A DNA stretch of 64,000 nucleotides from AP-15 sp963814865 (GTDB lineage Bacteria; Pseudomonadota; Alphaproteobacteria; ATCC43930; CGMCC-115725). The stretch lies in the NCBI GenBank assembly GCA_963814865.1, contig CAWFEN010000014.1, positions 1,240,001 through 1,304,000 of the forward strand, written 5' to 3'. Every line of letters starts with the position of its first letter. Position 1 is the first letter of the stretch. Positions 20,301 through 28,093 of this stretch are shown piece by piece. A model generated the notes under the pieces. That model ran no database searches and was not told the origin of the DNA. It was given only the letters and a program-made list of their open reading frames with translations. Position numbers and translations under genes: made by a program.

Positions 20301-20647
20301 AGTTTGCTGTCCTTGGAAGTGTGGTTGACCACGAGGTCCATGATCACGCGCAGGCCGTTTGTCCGCGCCACCGCGGTGAACCCGCGCAGCAAAGTGTCGT
20401 CGTCGGCCTGCTCATCACCGCGAAAACGCGGGTTCAGACGATAATAGTCCTTGACCGCGTACAGGCTGCCGGAAAATCCCGGGTAGTGGAACGGGTTGAC
20501 ATAAACGGCGTTGAACCCCATCGCGGCGATCCGCGGCAGATGCGCCTCCCATTGCCGGATCGTGCCGGCCAATGTCGGAAACAAATTATAGATGCGCAGG
20601 CCCTCGCGCACCGCGCCGGACCTGGGCTCGCGCAGGTTCGAGGCCAC
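17372..20647 (-). CDS. glgE: GH13 domain fused to maltose-1-phosphate maltosyltransferase (GlgE)
   Basis: The C-terminal ~660 residues are GlgE, which adds maltosyl units from maltose-1-phosphate to alpha-1,4-glucan. Motifs include RIQIEDVYPELERGRYP, the nucleophile segment IFRVDNPHTKPLPFWEW and acid FLSEAFTRPKMM. The N-terminal ~430 residues form a second GH13 barrel with its own complete set: VIMDLVVNHTSKD, GGFRCDAAYKVP, FCAETVGAP and GFPESHDTERL. Both barrels therefore look catalytic. The start is uncertain. The frame is open to 20974 but there overlaps otsA. I place it at a GTG at 20647 giving 1091 residues; a weak AGGA lies about 11 bases upstream. The stop overlaps treS by 4 nt. Confidence 0.9.
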   Translation of the reverse strand: MASNLREPRSGAVREGLRIYNLFPTLAGTIRQWEAHLPRIAAMGFNAVYVNPFHYPGFSGSLYAVKDYYRLNPRFRGDEQADDDTLLRGFTAVARTNGLRVIMDLVVNHTSKDSKLAADHPGWFARDAKGEIVSPYATDPADPSRRTVWGDLAELDYRPPKRGEIVAYFQDVVRHYLGLGFGGFRCDAAYKVPAEVWHGLTGAARAAMPDAVFCAETVGAPQEAVLALADAGFDYLFNSVKWWDFESPWLLEQYEAFRHIAPSIGFPESHDTERLVTELRAAGIPESEIEPHYRQAYAFAAAYSTGVLMPMGFEYGWGRRLAVVMGPDTAPEPQRFDLSRFITEVNAIKRGMPALNEEGPQRLLAAGNDGLVVLERRTESGDDRALILVNRNRRRPREITPGMLGEGAGAALPPGGLAIEPLGVRVLRAATGVAGRQAAMPGLWRPEARIQIEDVYPELERGRYPVKRIEGETFEVWADLFRDGHDRLRAVVKYRYEDEPWRETSLTYFDNDRWVGRFRLDRVGLWRYTIEAWTDRFESWREEFEKKREAGQDVSLELQEGRAIVDEASVSAKADDTAAIRDLLDQFDHGDTAGRTDLLQSPAARGLMARASSRPDAVRYSSELEIVVDREAARFAAWYEMFPRSQGREPGKSASFDDCIARLPEIAALGFNVVYLPPIHPIGRVNRKGKDNSPHALPGDPGSPYAIGAAEGGHCAVEPGLGTLADFRRLVRAAATLGIEVALDFAVQCAPDHPWVREHPQWFHFRPDGSIKYAENPPKKYEDIVNVDFDNPDREGLWAELRDIVLFWVGEGVRIFRVDNPHTKPLPFWEWLIREVKARCPEAIFLSEAFTRPKMMRALAKTGFSQSYTYFTWRNTKAELTEYLSELMQFPVREYFRPNFFTNTPDILPLFLQEGGRAAFRIRLVLAATLSPAYGIYNGFELCENTPIASREEYANSEKYEYKVWDWDRPGNIKDDIRIVNRFRHDNPAMWEFANLRFLPCDQPDILAYAKISADRANAVFVVVNLDPQTAHEGEVELPLAALGLPSDGQFALEEAFTATVAVCRGARQRFRLDPESNPALIFRVLRPEPE

Positions 20648-20753
20648 GATCCCGGCTATCCTGAGCTGGCGATATGGGCGGGGGCGCCGCGACCGGCGAA
20701 CAAGGCGAGCGTCTCCGGTCCGCGGTCTGCGCGGCTGCCCGCGGACGGCATCG

Positions 20754-22196
20754 TCAGCCGAGCTGGCCGACCGGCAACGCGAAGAGCTGGCGCAGGTCGC
20801 TAAAGATGCGGGGCCGCTGACGGCACGCCGCGAGCGTCGACATGAACCGCTCCGCCCAGCGATCGACATCGTTCTCCGCGAGATGGGCGAACATCCGCCG
20901 GTGGCGCTCCTTTCGTTCCGCGAGCGGCATTTCCAGGGCGGTTCCGATCGCCTCCGCCATCGCCTCCGGCTCATGCGGGTTGACCGTCAGGGCGCGGTCG
21001 AGCTCCGCTGCCGCGCCGGCGAACCGGGACAGCACGAGCACGCCGGGATCATCCGGGTCCTGCGCTGCGACATACTCCTTGGCGACAAGGTTCATGCCGT
21101 CGCGCAGCGGGGTCACCATGCCGATTCGGGCCGCCCGATAATAGGCCGCCAGCGTGGCGCGCGAATAGGACCGGTTGACGTATCGGATCGGCGTCCAGGC
21201 GGGTTCGCCATGGCGACCGTTGACGCTGCCGACGAGGGTGCTGAGCTCGCGGTCCATCTCGGCGTATTCAGGCACCTCGGTGCGGCTTTTCGGCGTCACC
21301 TGCAGGAACGTCACCTTGCCCCGCCATTCGGGGTTGGCATCGAGAAAGTGGCTGTAAGCCTGGATGCGATGGGTGATGCCCTTCGAATAGTCGAGGCGAT
21401 CGACGCCGATGATCAGGCGCCTGCCGCCGAGGCTGTCGCGCAGCTCCTCTGAAGCACTCGAGCGCGCTGCCTTGCGCGCCGCCCGCGCATAAACACCCGT
21501 GGCGATCGCCACTGGAAACGCGCCGATCTGAACGCGGCGCTCGTCGAACTCGAACACGGTCCGATCGCGTCCGGCCATGCCGCCTTGCAGCTCGAAATAG
21601 CGCCCGAGATTGTCGGCGTCATGTTCGGTCTGCACCCCGACGAGATCGTAGTGGGCCAGCGCTCCGAGCGTCTCGGCGTGCTGCGGCAGCGCCAGCAGAA
21701 TATCCGGCGGCGGGAATGGAATGTGCAGGAAAAAGCCGATCGGATTGGCGTGGCCGCGCAGCCGCAGTTCCTTGGCGAGCGACAGCAGGTGGTAATCGTG
21801 CACCCAGATCGTGTCGTCGGGGCGGATCAAGCGGGACAGCGCGTCGGCGAACAATGCGTTGACCCGCAGATAGCCGCCCAGCTCGATCGCGGTGAATTCG
21901 GCAAGATCGACCCGATAGTGCAGGATCGGCCACAGCACGCGATTGGCAAAGCCGTTGTAGTATTCCTGAAAGTCGAGCGCGGACAGATCGATCGTGACGA
22001 CCGTGCGCCCCTGGCGTTGCACGACACGCGGCGCAGATGGCGCGTCCTCTGCACAGACCTTCCCGCTCCACCCGAACCAGATCCCTTCGCGTCGTTTCAG
22101 CGCTGCGTTGACGGCGACGGTAAGGCCCCCGGCCTGGCGCGGCCCCTCGGGATCAGGGACGGCGACACGGTTCGAGACTATGATCAGGCGCGACAT
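20754..22196 (-). CDS. otsA: Trehalose-6-phosphate synthase (GT20)
   Basis: OtsA joins a nucleotide-activated glucose to glucose-6-phosphate, giving trehalose-6-phosphate. The 480-residue protein opens with LIIVSNRVAVPD and then GWSGKV. It has HDYHLLSLAKELR, the R-x-D-x-x-K-G phosphate-binding motif in GVDRLDYSKGITHRI, and PLRDGMNLVAKEYVA for nucleotide-sugar binding. The length matches the family. It sits between otsB (41 bp upstream) and the GH13-GlgE fusion (about 106 bp downstream). The first 31 codons after the otsA stop also contain a short ATG-started ORF in another frame, which could be a leader or noise. Confidence 0.96.
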   Translation of the reverse strand: MSRLIIVSNRVAVPDPEGPRQAGGLTVAVNAALKRREGIWFGWSGKVCAEDAPSAPRVVQRQGRTVVTIDLSALDFQEYYNGFANRVLWPILHYRVDLAEFTAIELGGYLRVNALFADALSRLIRPDDTIWVHDYHLLSLAKELRLRGHANPIGFFLHIPFPPPDILLALPQHAETLGALAHYDLVGVQTEHDADNLGRYFELQGGMAGRDRTVFEFDERRVQIGAFPVAIATGVYARAARKAARSSASEELRDSLGGRRLIIGVDRLDYSKGITHRIQAYSHFLDANPEWRGKVTFLQVTPKSRTEVPEYAEMDRELSTLVGSVNGRHGEPAWTPIRYVNRSYSRATLAAYYRAARIGMVTPLRDGMNLVAKEYVAAQDPDDPGVLVLSRFAGAAAELDRALTVNPHEPEAMAEAIGTALEMPLAERKERHRRMFAHLAENDVDRWAERFMSTLAACRQRPRIFSDLRQLFALPVGQLG

Positions 22197-22237
22197 CGAA
22201 GATCCTCCCCGTTCAGCGACAGGCGCATGGCCGACCG

Positions 22238-23003
22238 TTACGCCGGAAGCCGGAAGCGGGCCGATTGGCCCAGCCGCCCCAGCCAGGCCCGCACCGCCGC
22301 CGGCTGCGGGAAACAGCCTGAGAGGCCGGGCAGCACCGTCCCCACCGAAAAAGCCAGACCGCCCAGAGCGATTGCGGCCTCGAAGCCGGCGCGGTCCATT
22401 TCGTCATCGGCGATGAAGACCGGACGCCGGCCGGCGAACGGCTCGGCGAGCCATGAAAGATCCGATCGCCCTGCCCTTGTCGAACCCGCCGAGCCGGACC
22501 TCGAACACGTCCAGGCCCGCGACCAGCTCCAGCCCGACTTCGGCGAACCGCTCCATGAACCGGCACAGCGACGAGGCGAGCTCGGCCGCGACGGGGCCGG
22601 CACCCCGATAGTGCACGGCAAAGCTGACGCCCTTGTTCTCGGCCAATGTTCCCGGAAAAGCGTCGAGCAGGCGGACCAGTTCCGACCAGGCCGGTTCCGG
22701 CAAACGGCGTCGCGTCAACAGTTTGATCGGGCCATCCGGCGAATCGCGGATCTCGGCGCCGTGGACGCCGCCCGCCCTGAGCCGCAGCGGGGCGAACAGC
22801 CGGTCCAGCTCGCCGATCGGGCGACCGCTGACGAGGGCGATCGCGCCGCCCAGACGCCGCTCAGCCATGGCCAGCGCCTCGACGAGAGACAACGGGACCT
22901 CGACCGCATCGGGGCGCGGCGCCAGGTCGAGAAGCGTCCCGTCAACGTCGAGGAAAAGTGCGATTTCCTGCGGCCTCAGATCCACGTGCTGCGGTTCGTC
23001 CAC
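22238..23003 (-). pseudogene. otsB: Trehalose-6-phosphate phosphatase, interrupted by a +1 frameshift
   Basis: OtsB removes the phosphate from trehalose-6-phosphate. The frame from a GTG at 23003 contains HAD motif I (LFLDVDGTLLDLAP), motif II (ALVSGRP) and the lysine region GGFDKGRAIGSFM. It then runs out of frame into an Arg-rich tail ending at 22404. The next frame carries the missing part: LAEPFAGRRPVFIADDEMD (motif IV aspartates), IALGGLAFSVG, and a stop at 22238. One extra base between about 22442 and 22454 accounts for the break. The truncated product would lack motif IV and be inactive. Restored, the protein is about 254 residues, a normal length. Confidence 0.87.
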
Positions 23004-23120
23004 CCGGTGCTTCTTCCATCGAGGCTACTGGGCGGACAACGTGCTCGGCAGCGGCATGGTTCCGCCGCGCAGGCGATCCGCGATCCGCCTCATTCGCTGC
23101 GGTGGATCAGCACTACCGGC

Positions 23121-24668
23121 TCACAGCGCGACTTCGACCAGAAACGGCCCCGGTGTGGCGATCCCTTCAGCCAGGCGCCGGTTGAACTCATCCATGTCGG
23201 CCACCCGCGCGCCGGGCACGCCCATGCCCTTGGCCAGGGTGACGAAATCGAGGTCCGGATGGCCGAGGTCGAGCATATCGAGGGCCTTGCGGCCGGGGTT
23301 GCCGGCGCCGACATTGGCGAGCTCGCCGCGCAGGATCGCGTAGCTGCGGTTCGAGAATAACAGGGTGGTGACGTCGAGCCCTTCGCGCGCCTGCGTCCAC
23401 AGCGCCTGCAAGGTGTACATCGCGCTGCCGTCGCCTTCGAGGGTGATCACCTTGCGGTCCGGGCAGGCGACCGCGGCCCCGGTCGCGAGCGGCATGCCCA
23501 GGCCGATCGAGCCGCCCATGTTGGACAGCCAGTCATGCGGCGCTGCCGCTCGGGTCGGCGCGAAAAAGCCGCGCCCGGTTGTCACCGCCTCATCGACGAC
23601 GATCGCGTTCTCGGGCAGCATCGCGCCGAGCGAGGCGCCGAGCGCCTCGGGGGTGATCTTGCCGCTCGCCTTGACCGGCACCGGATGGTTGTCGGCCGGG
23701 ACCGGCGTGGCGCGCGCGCCGACCGCGTCGGCCAGGGCTTCGAGCGCGCCGATCAGATCCTCTTCCGGCCGGGCGAGGACATGGCCCTGCGCGTCGGGCG
23801 GGGCCAGCAGGCTCGGTTTGTCGGGATAGGCGAAGAACGCGACCGGCATCTTGGAGCCGACCAGGATGATGTGCTTGAGCCCGGCCAGCACCCGAACCGC
23901 CTGATCGACCACATACGGCACCCGCTCGACAAAAACCCGGCCGCGGCCGCGCTGGGTGCGCGCGTTCGAGCCTTGCGCAATCAGCCGGGCGCCGGTCTTG
24001 GCGGCGATGCGGCCGGCGAGGTCGAGCCCCTCCTGGCGCAAGGCGCGCCCGGTTACCAGCAGCAGGCACGGCTCGCCCGAGCGCAAGGCCCGCGCCGCCT
24101 CGGCCACCGCCTCTTGCGACACCGGCTTCGGCAGCGCCGGCGACGGCACTTCGGCCGGCCCCGAGCCTTCATTCCAGGCGGTGTCGGCCGGCAGGATCAA
24201 GGTCGCGATCTGGCCCGGCGGCATCCGCGCCGCAGCGATCGCCGCCGCACCGTCGGCGGCGACCGAGCGCGCGTCGGGCGAGGTCTTGACCCAGCGCGAG
24301 AACGGCCTTGCCGCGCTCTCGATGTCGGTCGTCAACGGCGCGTCGAAGCGGCGGTGATAGGTCGCGTGGTCGCCGACGATGTTGACCATCGGCGTCATCG
24401 CCTTGTTGGCGTTGTGGATGTTGGCGAGCCCGTTGGCCATGCCGGGGCCGAGATGCAGCAGGGTCGCCGCCGGCTTTTCGCTCATCCTGGCATAGCCGTC
24501 GGCGGCGCCGGTGACGACCCCCTCGAACAGGCCGAGCACGCAGCGCATGCCCTCGACCCGGTCGAGCGCGGCGACGAAATGCATCTCCGAGGTCCCCGGA
24601 TTGGCAAAACACACATCGACGCCGCCGCCGACCAGGGTCCGCACCAGGCTTTCCGCGCCGTTCATCAT
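23121..24668 (-). CDS. ThDP-dependent enzyme of the acetolactate synthase/benzoylformate decarboxylase superfamily
   Basis: The 515-residue protein has the three-domain layout of ThDP decarboxylases and carboligases. The catalytic Glu of the PYR domain is at about E49 in LFEGVVTGAADGYARM. The ThDP/Mg motif GDGSAMYTLQALWTQ is near residue 410 and ends in NRS where many relatives have NN. It starts FANPGTSEMHFVAALD, like proteins annotated as acetolactate synthase large subunits that lack a regulatory subunit. No ilvN-like gene is near. MM at 24668 is preceded by GGAGAGGGA. It is divergent from the type III PKS (231-bp gap) and upstream of otsB on the same strand. It could supply or process a keto acid, but the substrate is unknown. 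Confidence 0.85.
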   Translation of the reverse strand: MMNGAESLVRTLVGGGVDVCFANPGTSEMHFVAALDRVEGMRCVLGLFEGVVTGAADGYARMSEKPAATLLHLGPGMANGLANIHNANKAMTPMVNIVGDHATYHRRFDAPLTTDIESAARPFSRWVKTSPDARSVAADGAAAIAAARMPPGQIATLILPADTAWNEGSGPAEVPSPALPKPVSQEAVAEAARALRSGEPCLLLVTGRALRQEGLDLAGRIAAKTGARLIAQGSNARTQRGRGRVFVERVPYVVDQAVRVLAGLKHIILVGSKMPVAFFAYPDKPSLLAPPDAQGHVLARPEEDLIGALEALADAVGARATPVPADNHPVPVKASGKITPEALGASLGAMLPENAIVVDEAVTTGRGFFAPTRAAAPHDWLSNMGGSIGLGMPLATGAAVACPDRKVITLEGDGSAMYTLQALWTQAREGLDVTTLLFSNRSYAILRGELANVGAGNPGRKALDMLDLGHPDLDFVTLAKGMGVPGARVADMDEFNRRLAEGIATPGPFLVEVAL

Positions 24669-24899
24669 TCCCTCTCCGGTCGCTGTCTCATCTGCGGCGC
24701 GCGATGGGGCATGCCGCGGCCGCTCAGCATGCGCGTCGATCCGCGCCGCTTCAAGGCGGCGATGGCCGCCGCATCCGTGCCGGCTCGCGCGATCGTGATC
24801 GGCTGTCGGCGCTTGCGGCCGGAATTTCACTCGGCGACGCACTGTCCAATCGGATGTATTGCAGGTGGTTCGCCCACGCAGCAGCCAGGTTGCCCGTCG

Positions 24900-25946
24900 A
24901 TGTCCGCTCTCCCGCGCCTGCTCGCCGTCGCCACCGCGGTCCCGCCCTACCCGCTCGACCAAAATAAGGTGATCGAACGGGTCAAGCGCCTGTTCGGGGA
25001 TTCGGCCGACCTCGACCGGCTGCTGCCGGTCTTCACCAACACCGGGATCCGCACGCGCTATTCCTGTGTGCCGATCGAGTGGTACGACCGCAGCCATGGC
25101 TGGGCCGAGCGCAACCACATCTATCTCGCTTCGGCGCTCGATCTGATCGAGGCGGCGACCCGCCGGGCGCTGGATCGCGCCGGCATCGGCACGGACGAGA
25201 TCGACGGCATTGTCGTCGTCTCATCGACCGGGATCGCCACGCCGAGCCTTGATGCATTGCTGATCGACCGCATGGGGCTGCGGCCGGCGGTGCGGCGTCT
25301 GCCGGTCTTTGGGCTCGGCTGCGCCGGCGGCGTGATCGGGCTCGCCCGCGCTGCGACCGAAGCCGCGATGGCCCCGGGCGAAACCGTGCTGTTTCTCGTC
25401 GTCGAATTGTGCGCGCTGTCGTTTCGCCGCGACGATTTCTCGAAAAGCAACATCGTCGCGACCGCTCTCTTCGGCGACGGCGCCGCGGCCGCGCTGTTGT
25501 CGACCGACGGCGAAGGACCGGCCATCGCCGCCGCCGGCGAGCACACCTGGCCCGCCACCCTCGAAGTGATGGGCTGGGAGGTCGCCGATGACGGCCTCAG
25601 CGCGATCTTTTCGCGCGACGTGCCGCAGCTCGTCGCCACCCGGCTCCATGACGCGGCCTCCGCCTTTCTCGCCCGGCACCGGCTGAGCCTCGACGACATC
25701 GACCGCTTTGTCTGCCATCCGGGCGGCGCCAAGGTGGTGATCGCGCTCGAGCACGCCTTCGGCCTCGGCGACGGCGCGCTAGCTGCCGCACGCGGGGTAT
25801 TGCGCGACTACGGCAATATGTCGGCCGCCACCGTGATGTTCGTGCTCGAACAGCTGCTCGCCGAGGCGCCGGAGTGGCACCGGGCATTGATGAATGCGCT
25901 CGGGCCGGGTTTTACGGCGGGATTCCTGGTGCTCGACAACCGGTGA
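24900..25946 (+). CDS. Type III polyketide synthase (chalcone/stilbene synthase-like)
   Basis: This 348-residue homodimeric ketosynthase would extend an acyl-CoA starter with malonyl-CoA and release a pyrone, resorcinol or similar ring. The catalytic triad is visible: Cys141 in FGLGCAGGVIGLAR, His273 in CHPGGAKV and Asn306 in GNMSAATVMFVLEQ. Bacterial relatives with this GCAGG context include the alkylresorcinol and alkylpyrone synthases. The ATG at 24900 is the first in-frame start after non-family sequence; the frame is open to 23535 as antisense of the ThDP gene. Its stop overlaps the next gene's GTG by 4 nt (GTGA), so the next enzyme is translationally coupled. Confidence 0.92.
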   Translation: MSALPRLLAVATAVPPYPLDQNKVIERVKRLFGDSADLDRLLPVFTNTGIRTRYSCVPIEWYDRSHGWAERNHIYLASALDLIEAATRRALDRAGIGTDEIDGIVVVSSTGIATPSLDALLIDRMGLRPAVRRLPVFGLGCAGGVIGLARAATEAAMAPGETVLFLVVELCALSFRRDDFSKSNIVATALFGDGAAAALLSTDGEGPAIAAAGEHTWPATLEVMGWEVADDGLSAIFSRDVPQLVATRLHDAASAFLARHRLSLDDIDRFVCHPGGAKVVIALEHAFGLGDGALAAARGVLRDYGNMSAATVMFVLEQLLAEAPEWHRALMNALGPGFTAGFLVLDNR

Positions 25947-26443
25947 CCATCCTTTATGCGACGCTCGCCGTCGTCGTCCTGCAGCGCCTCCTGGAGCTCG
26001 CCTGGGCCGGGCGCAACACGGCACGGCTGCGCCGCCGCGGCGGCGTCGAGATCGATGCCGCCGGCTACCCGCTCTTCATCCTGCTGCATGCCGGCTGGAT
26101 CGCCAGCCTCGCTCTCTTCGTGCCGGGCTCCGCCCTGCCGCAGTGGCCGCTGCTCGGCCTCTTCGCATTCCTCCAGTCGATCCGGATTTGGGTGATCCTG
26201 AGCCTCGGGACCTATTGGACGACGCGGATCGTCACCTTGCCCGGCGTCCCGCTCGTGCGCACCGGTCCGTTCCGCTGGCTGCGGCATCCGAACTACATGC
26301 TGGTCGGCGCCGAGATCGTCCTGTTGCCGCTTGCCTTCGGCGCCGTCGCGATTGCCGCAGTATTTTCGGCCCTGAACCTGCTGCTGACCGCCAGGCGCAT
26401 CCGCATCGAGGACCGCGCGCTGATGCCGCGCCGCCCCCTGTGA
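25943..26443 (+). CDS. Isoprenylcysteine carboxyl methyltransferase-like membrane protein
   Basis: The 166-residue protein has about four hydrophobic segments. Its C-terminal signature is TGPFRWLRHPNYMLVGAEI, typical of the ICMT/phospholipid methyltransferase family that uses S-adenosylmethionine. In Streptomyces (SrsB) and Bacillus (BpsB), such proteins methylate the product of a neighbouring type III PKS. The same pairing here suggests O-methylation of a lipid polyketide in the membrane. The GTG start at 25943 overlaps the PKS stop by 4 nt, and its own stop overlaps the next start in the same way. Confidence 0.88.
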   Translation: MTILYATLAVVVLQRLLELAWAGRNTARLRRRGGVEIDAAGYPLFILLHAGWIASLALFVPGSALPQWPLLGLFAFLQSIRIWVILSLGTYWTTRIVTLPGVPLVRTGPFRWLRHPNYMLVGAEIVLLPLAFGAVAIAAVFSALNLLLTARRIRIEDRALMPRRPL

Positions 26444-28002
26444 GCGGTGCCGCCGAACCAGCCGGATCGGGCGGCGCGAAGACCTGGATCGGGTTTGTTG
26501 CCATGGCCGTCGGCATGTTCATGGCGATCCTCGACATTCAGATCGTCGCCAGCTCGCTGCCCGAGATCCAGGCCGGCCTCGGCATTCCGCTCGACCGTTT
26601 GAGCTGGGTGCAGACCGCCTATCTGATGGCGGAGATCGTCGCGATCCCGCTGACCGGCTGGTTGACGCGCGTGCTGTCCACGCGCGGTGCCTTCTGCGCC
26701 TGCATCTGCGGCTTCACCGCCGCCAGCCTCGCCTGCGCGCTCTCGACCGGGTTCTGGTCGCTGATCCCGGCGCGGGTCGTGCAGGGGTTTTGCGGCGGCG
26801 CGCTGATCCCCCTCGTCTTCTCGGCGATTTTCCTGATGTTCCAATGGCCGACACGGACCCGGGCGACCCTCGTCGCCGGGCTGCTGGCGATGCTGGCGCC
26901 GACCATGGGCCCGATGGTCGGCGGCTTCGTCACCGAGCGGTGGTCTTGGCACTGGCTGTTTCTGATCAATGTGCCGCCGGGCATCGTCACGGCACTGCTC
27001 GCAGCCTGTGCAGTGAACGTCGATCGGCCCGATTGGCGCCGCTTCGGCTCGATCGATCTGCTGGCACTCCCCTTGCTCGCCGCCTTTCTCGCCAGCCTGC
27101 AGCTCCTCCTCAAGGAAGCGCCGCGCCGCGGCTGGGGCAGCGCCCCGATGCTGCTGCTGGCGGGTCTCTGCATTGCCTGCGGCGGCGGCGTGATCCGGCG
27201 CTCGCTGCGCCACGCGGCGCCGCTGATCGATCTTTCCGCCTTCCGCAACCGCAATTTCGCGGCCAGCTGCTGGTTCAGCTTCGTTCTCGGCATCGGGCTC
27301 TACGGTGCGACCTACCTTCTGCCGGTCTTTCTCGGCCTGGTGCGCGATTACGAGGCGCTGGCGATCGGCGCGATCATGATGGCGACGGGCGCTGCGCAGC
27401 TGGTCATGGCACCGATCGCCACCGCGCTCGAACGGCGCGTCGACGCAAGGCTGTTGATCGCCGCGGGCTATGGCCTGCTGGCACTCGGCCTCCTCGGCAA
27501 TGGCTTCATGACCTTCGAAACCGATTTCCGAGGCTTGCTCTGGCAACAGATCGCGCGCGGCAGCGCGATCATGCTGTGCCTGTTGCCGAGCACAGCGCTG
27601 GCGCTCGGCGGTTTCGACCCGGCCGAAATCCCGAATGCGAGCGGCTTGTTCAACCTGATGCGCAACCTCGGCGGCGCGATCGGCCTGGCACTGATCGACA
27701 CGGTGCTCGAGCAGCGCGCACCCGCCCATGTCGCCGCCCTCGTCGCCCGCCTTCAAATGGGTGATGCGGCGGCAGCGCGCCTCGTCGGCCTCCCGGTCGA
27801 CCGCTTCAAAGGCGTGCCGCTCGGCCCGGTCGATCAGGCGACGCGCGAGTTTGTGGCGCCGCTTGTCGAGCGCGCCGGGCTCGTCGCCGCCTGCAACGAC
27901 GCCTGGCTCTTGATCGGCGGGCTGGCGGCCCTGGCGTTGCTGGCGCTGCCGCTGCTGCGCAGGTCGCCGGCGGGCGCGGCGCCGGCCGGCCGCCGGTCAT
28001 GA
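26440..28002 (+). CDS. DHA2-type MFS exporter (EmrB/QacA-like)
   Basis: This predicted 14-helix drug:H+ antiporter of 520 residues has the motif C-like LAMLAPTMGPMVGGF and the early LDIQIVASSLPEIQ segment of EmrB-type transporters. The GTG start at 26440 overlaps the methyltransferase stop (GTGA), so all three plus-strand genes form one coupled unit. It most likely exports the methylated polyketide or protects against it. No EmrA-type membrane fusion partner is present. Drug specificity cannot be deduced. Confidence 0.9.
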   Translation: MSGAAEPAGSGGAKTWIGFVAMAVGMFMAILDIQIVASSLPEIQAGLGIPLDRLSWVQTAYLMAEIVAIPLTGWLTRVLSTRGAFCACICGFTAASLACALSTGFWSLIPARVVQGFCGGALIPLVFSAIFLMFQWPTRTRATLVAGLLAMLAPTMGPMVGGFVTERWSWHWLFLINVPPGIVTALLAACAVNVDRPDWRRFGSIDLLALPLLAAFLASLQLLLKEAPRRGWGSAPMLLLAGLCIACGGGVIRRSLRHAAPLIDLSAFRNRNFAASCWFSFVLGIGLYGATYLLPVFLGLVRDYEALAIGAIMMATGAAQLVMAPIATALERRVDARLLIAAGYGLLALGLLGNGFMTFETDFRGLLWQQIARGSAIMLCLLPSTALALGGFDPAEIPNASGLFNLMRNLGGAIGLALIDTVLEQRAPAHVAALVARLQMGDAAAARLVGLPVDRFKGVPLGPVDQATREFVAPLVERAGLVAACNDAWLLIGGLAALALLALPLLRRSPAGAAPAGRRS

Positions 28003-28093
28003 GGTTGGAACCGGCAGCATCGATCCCGATTTTTCCGGTGTCCGGCCAGTGCTATTCTGATGCCGCAGGCGGCAAGCGTGTGGGAGGAGCGGG

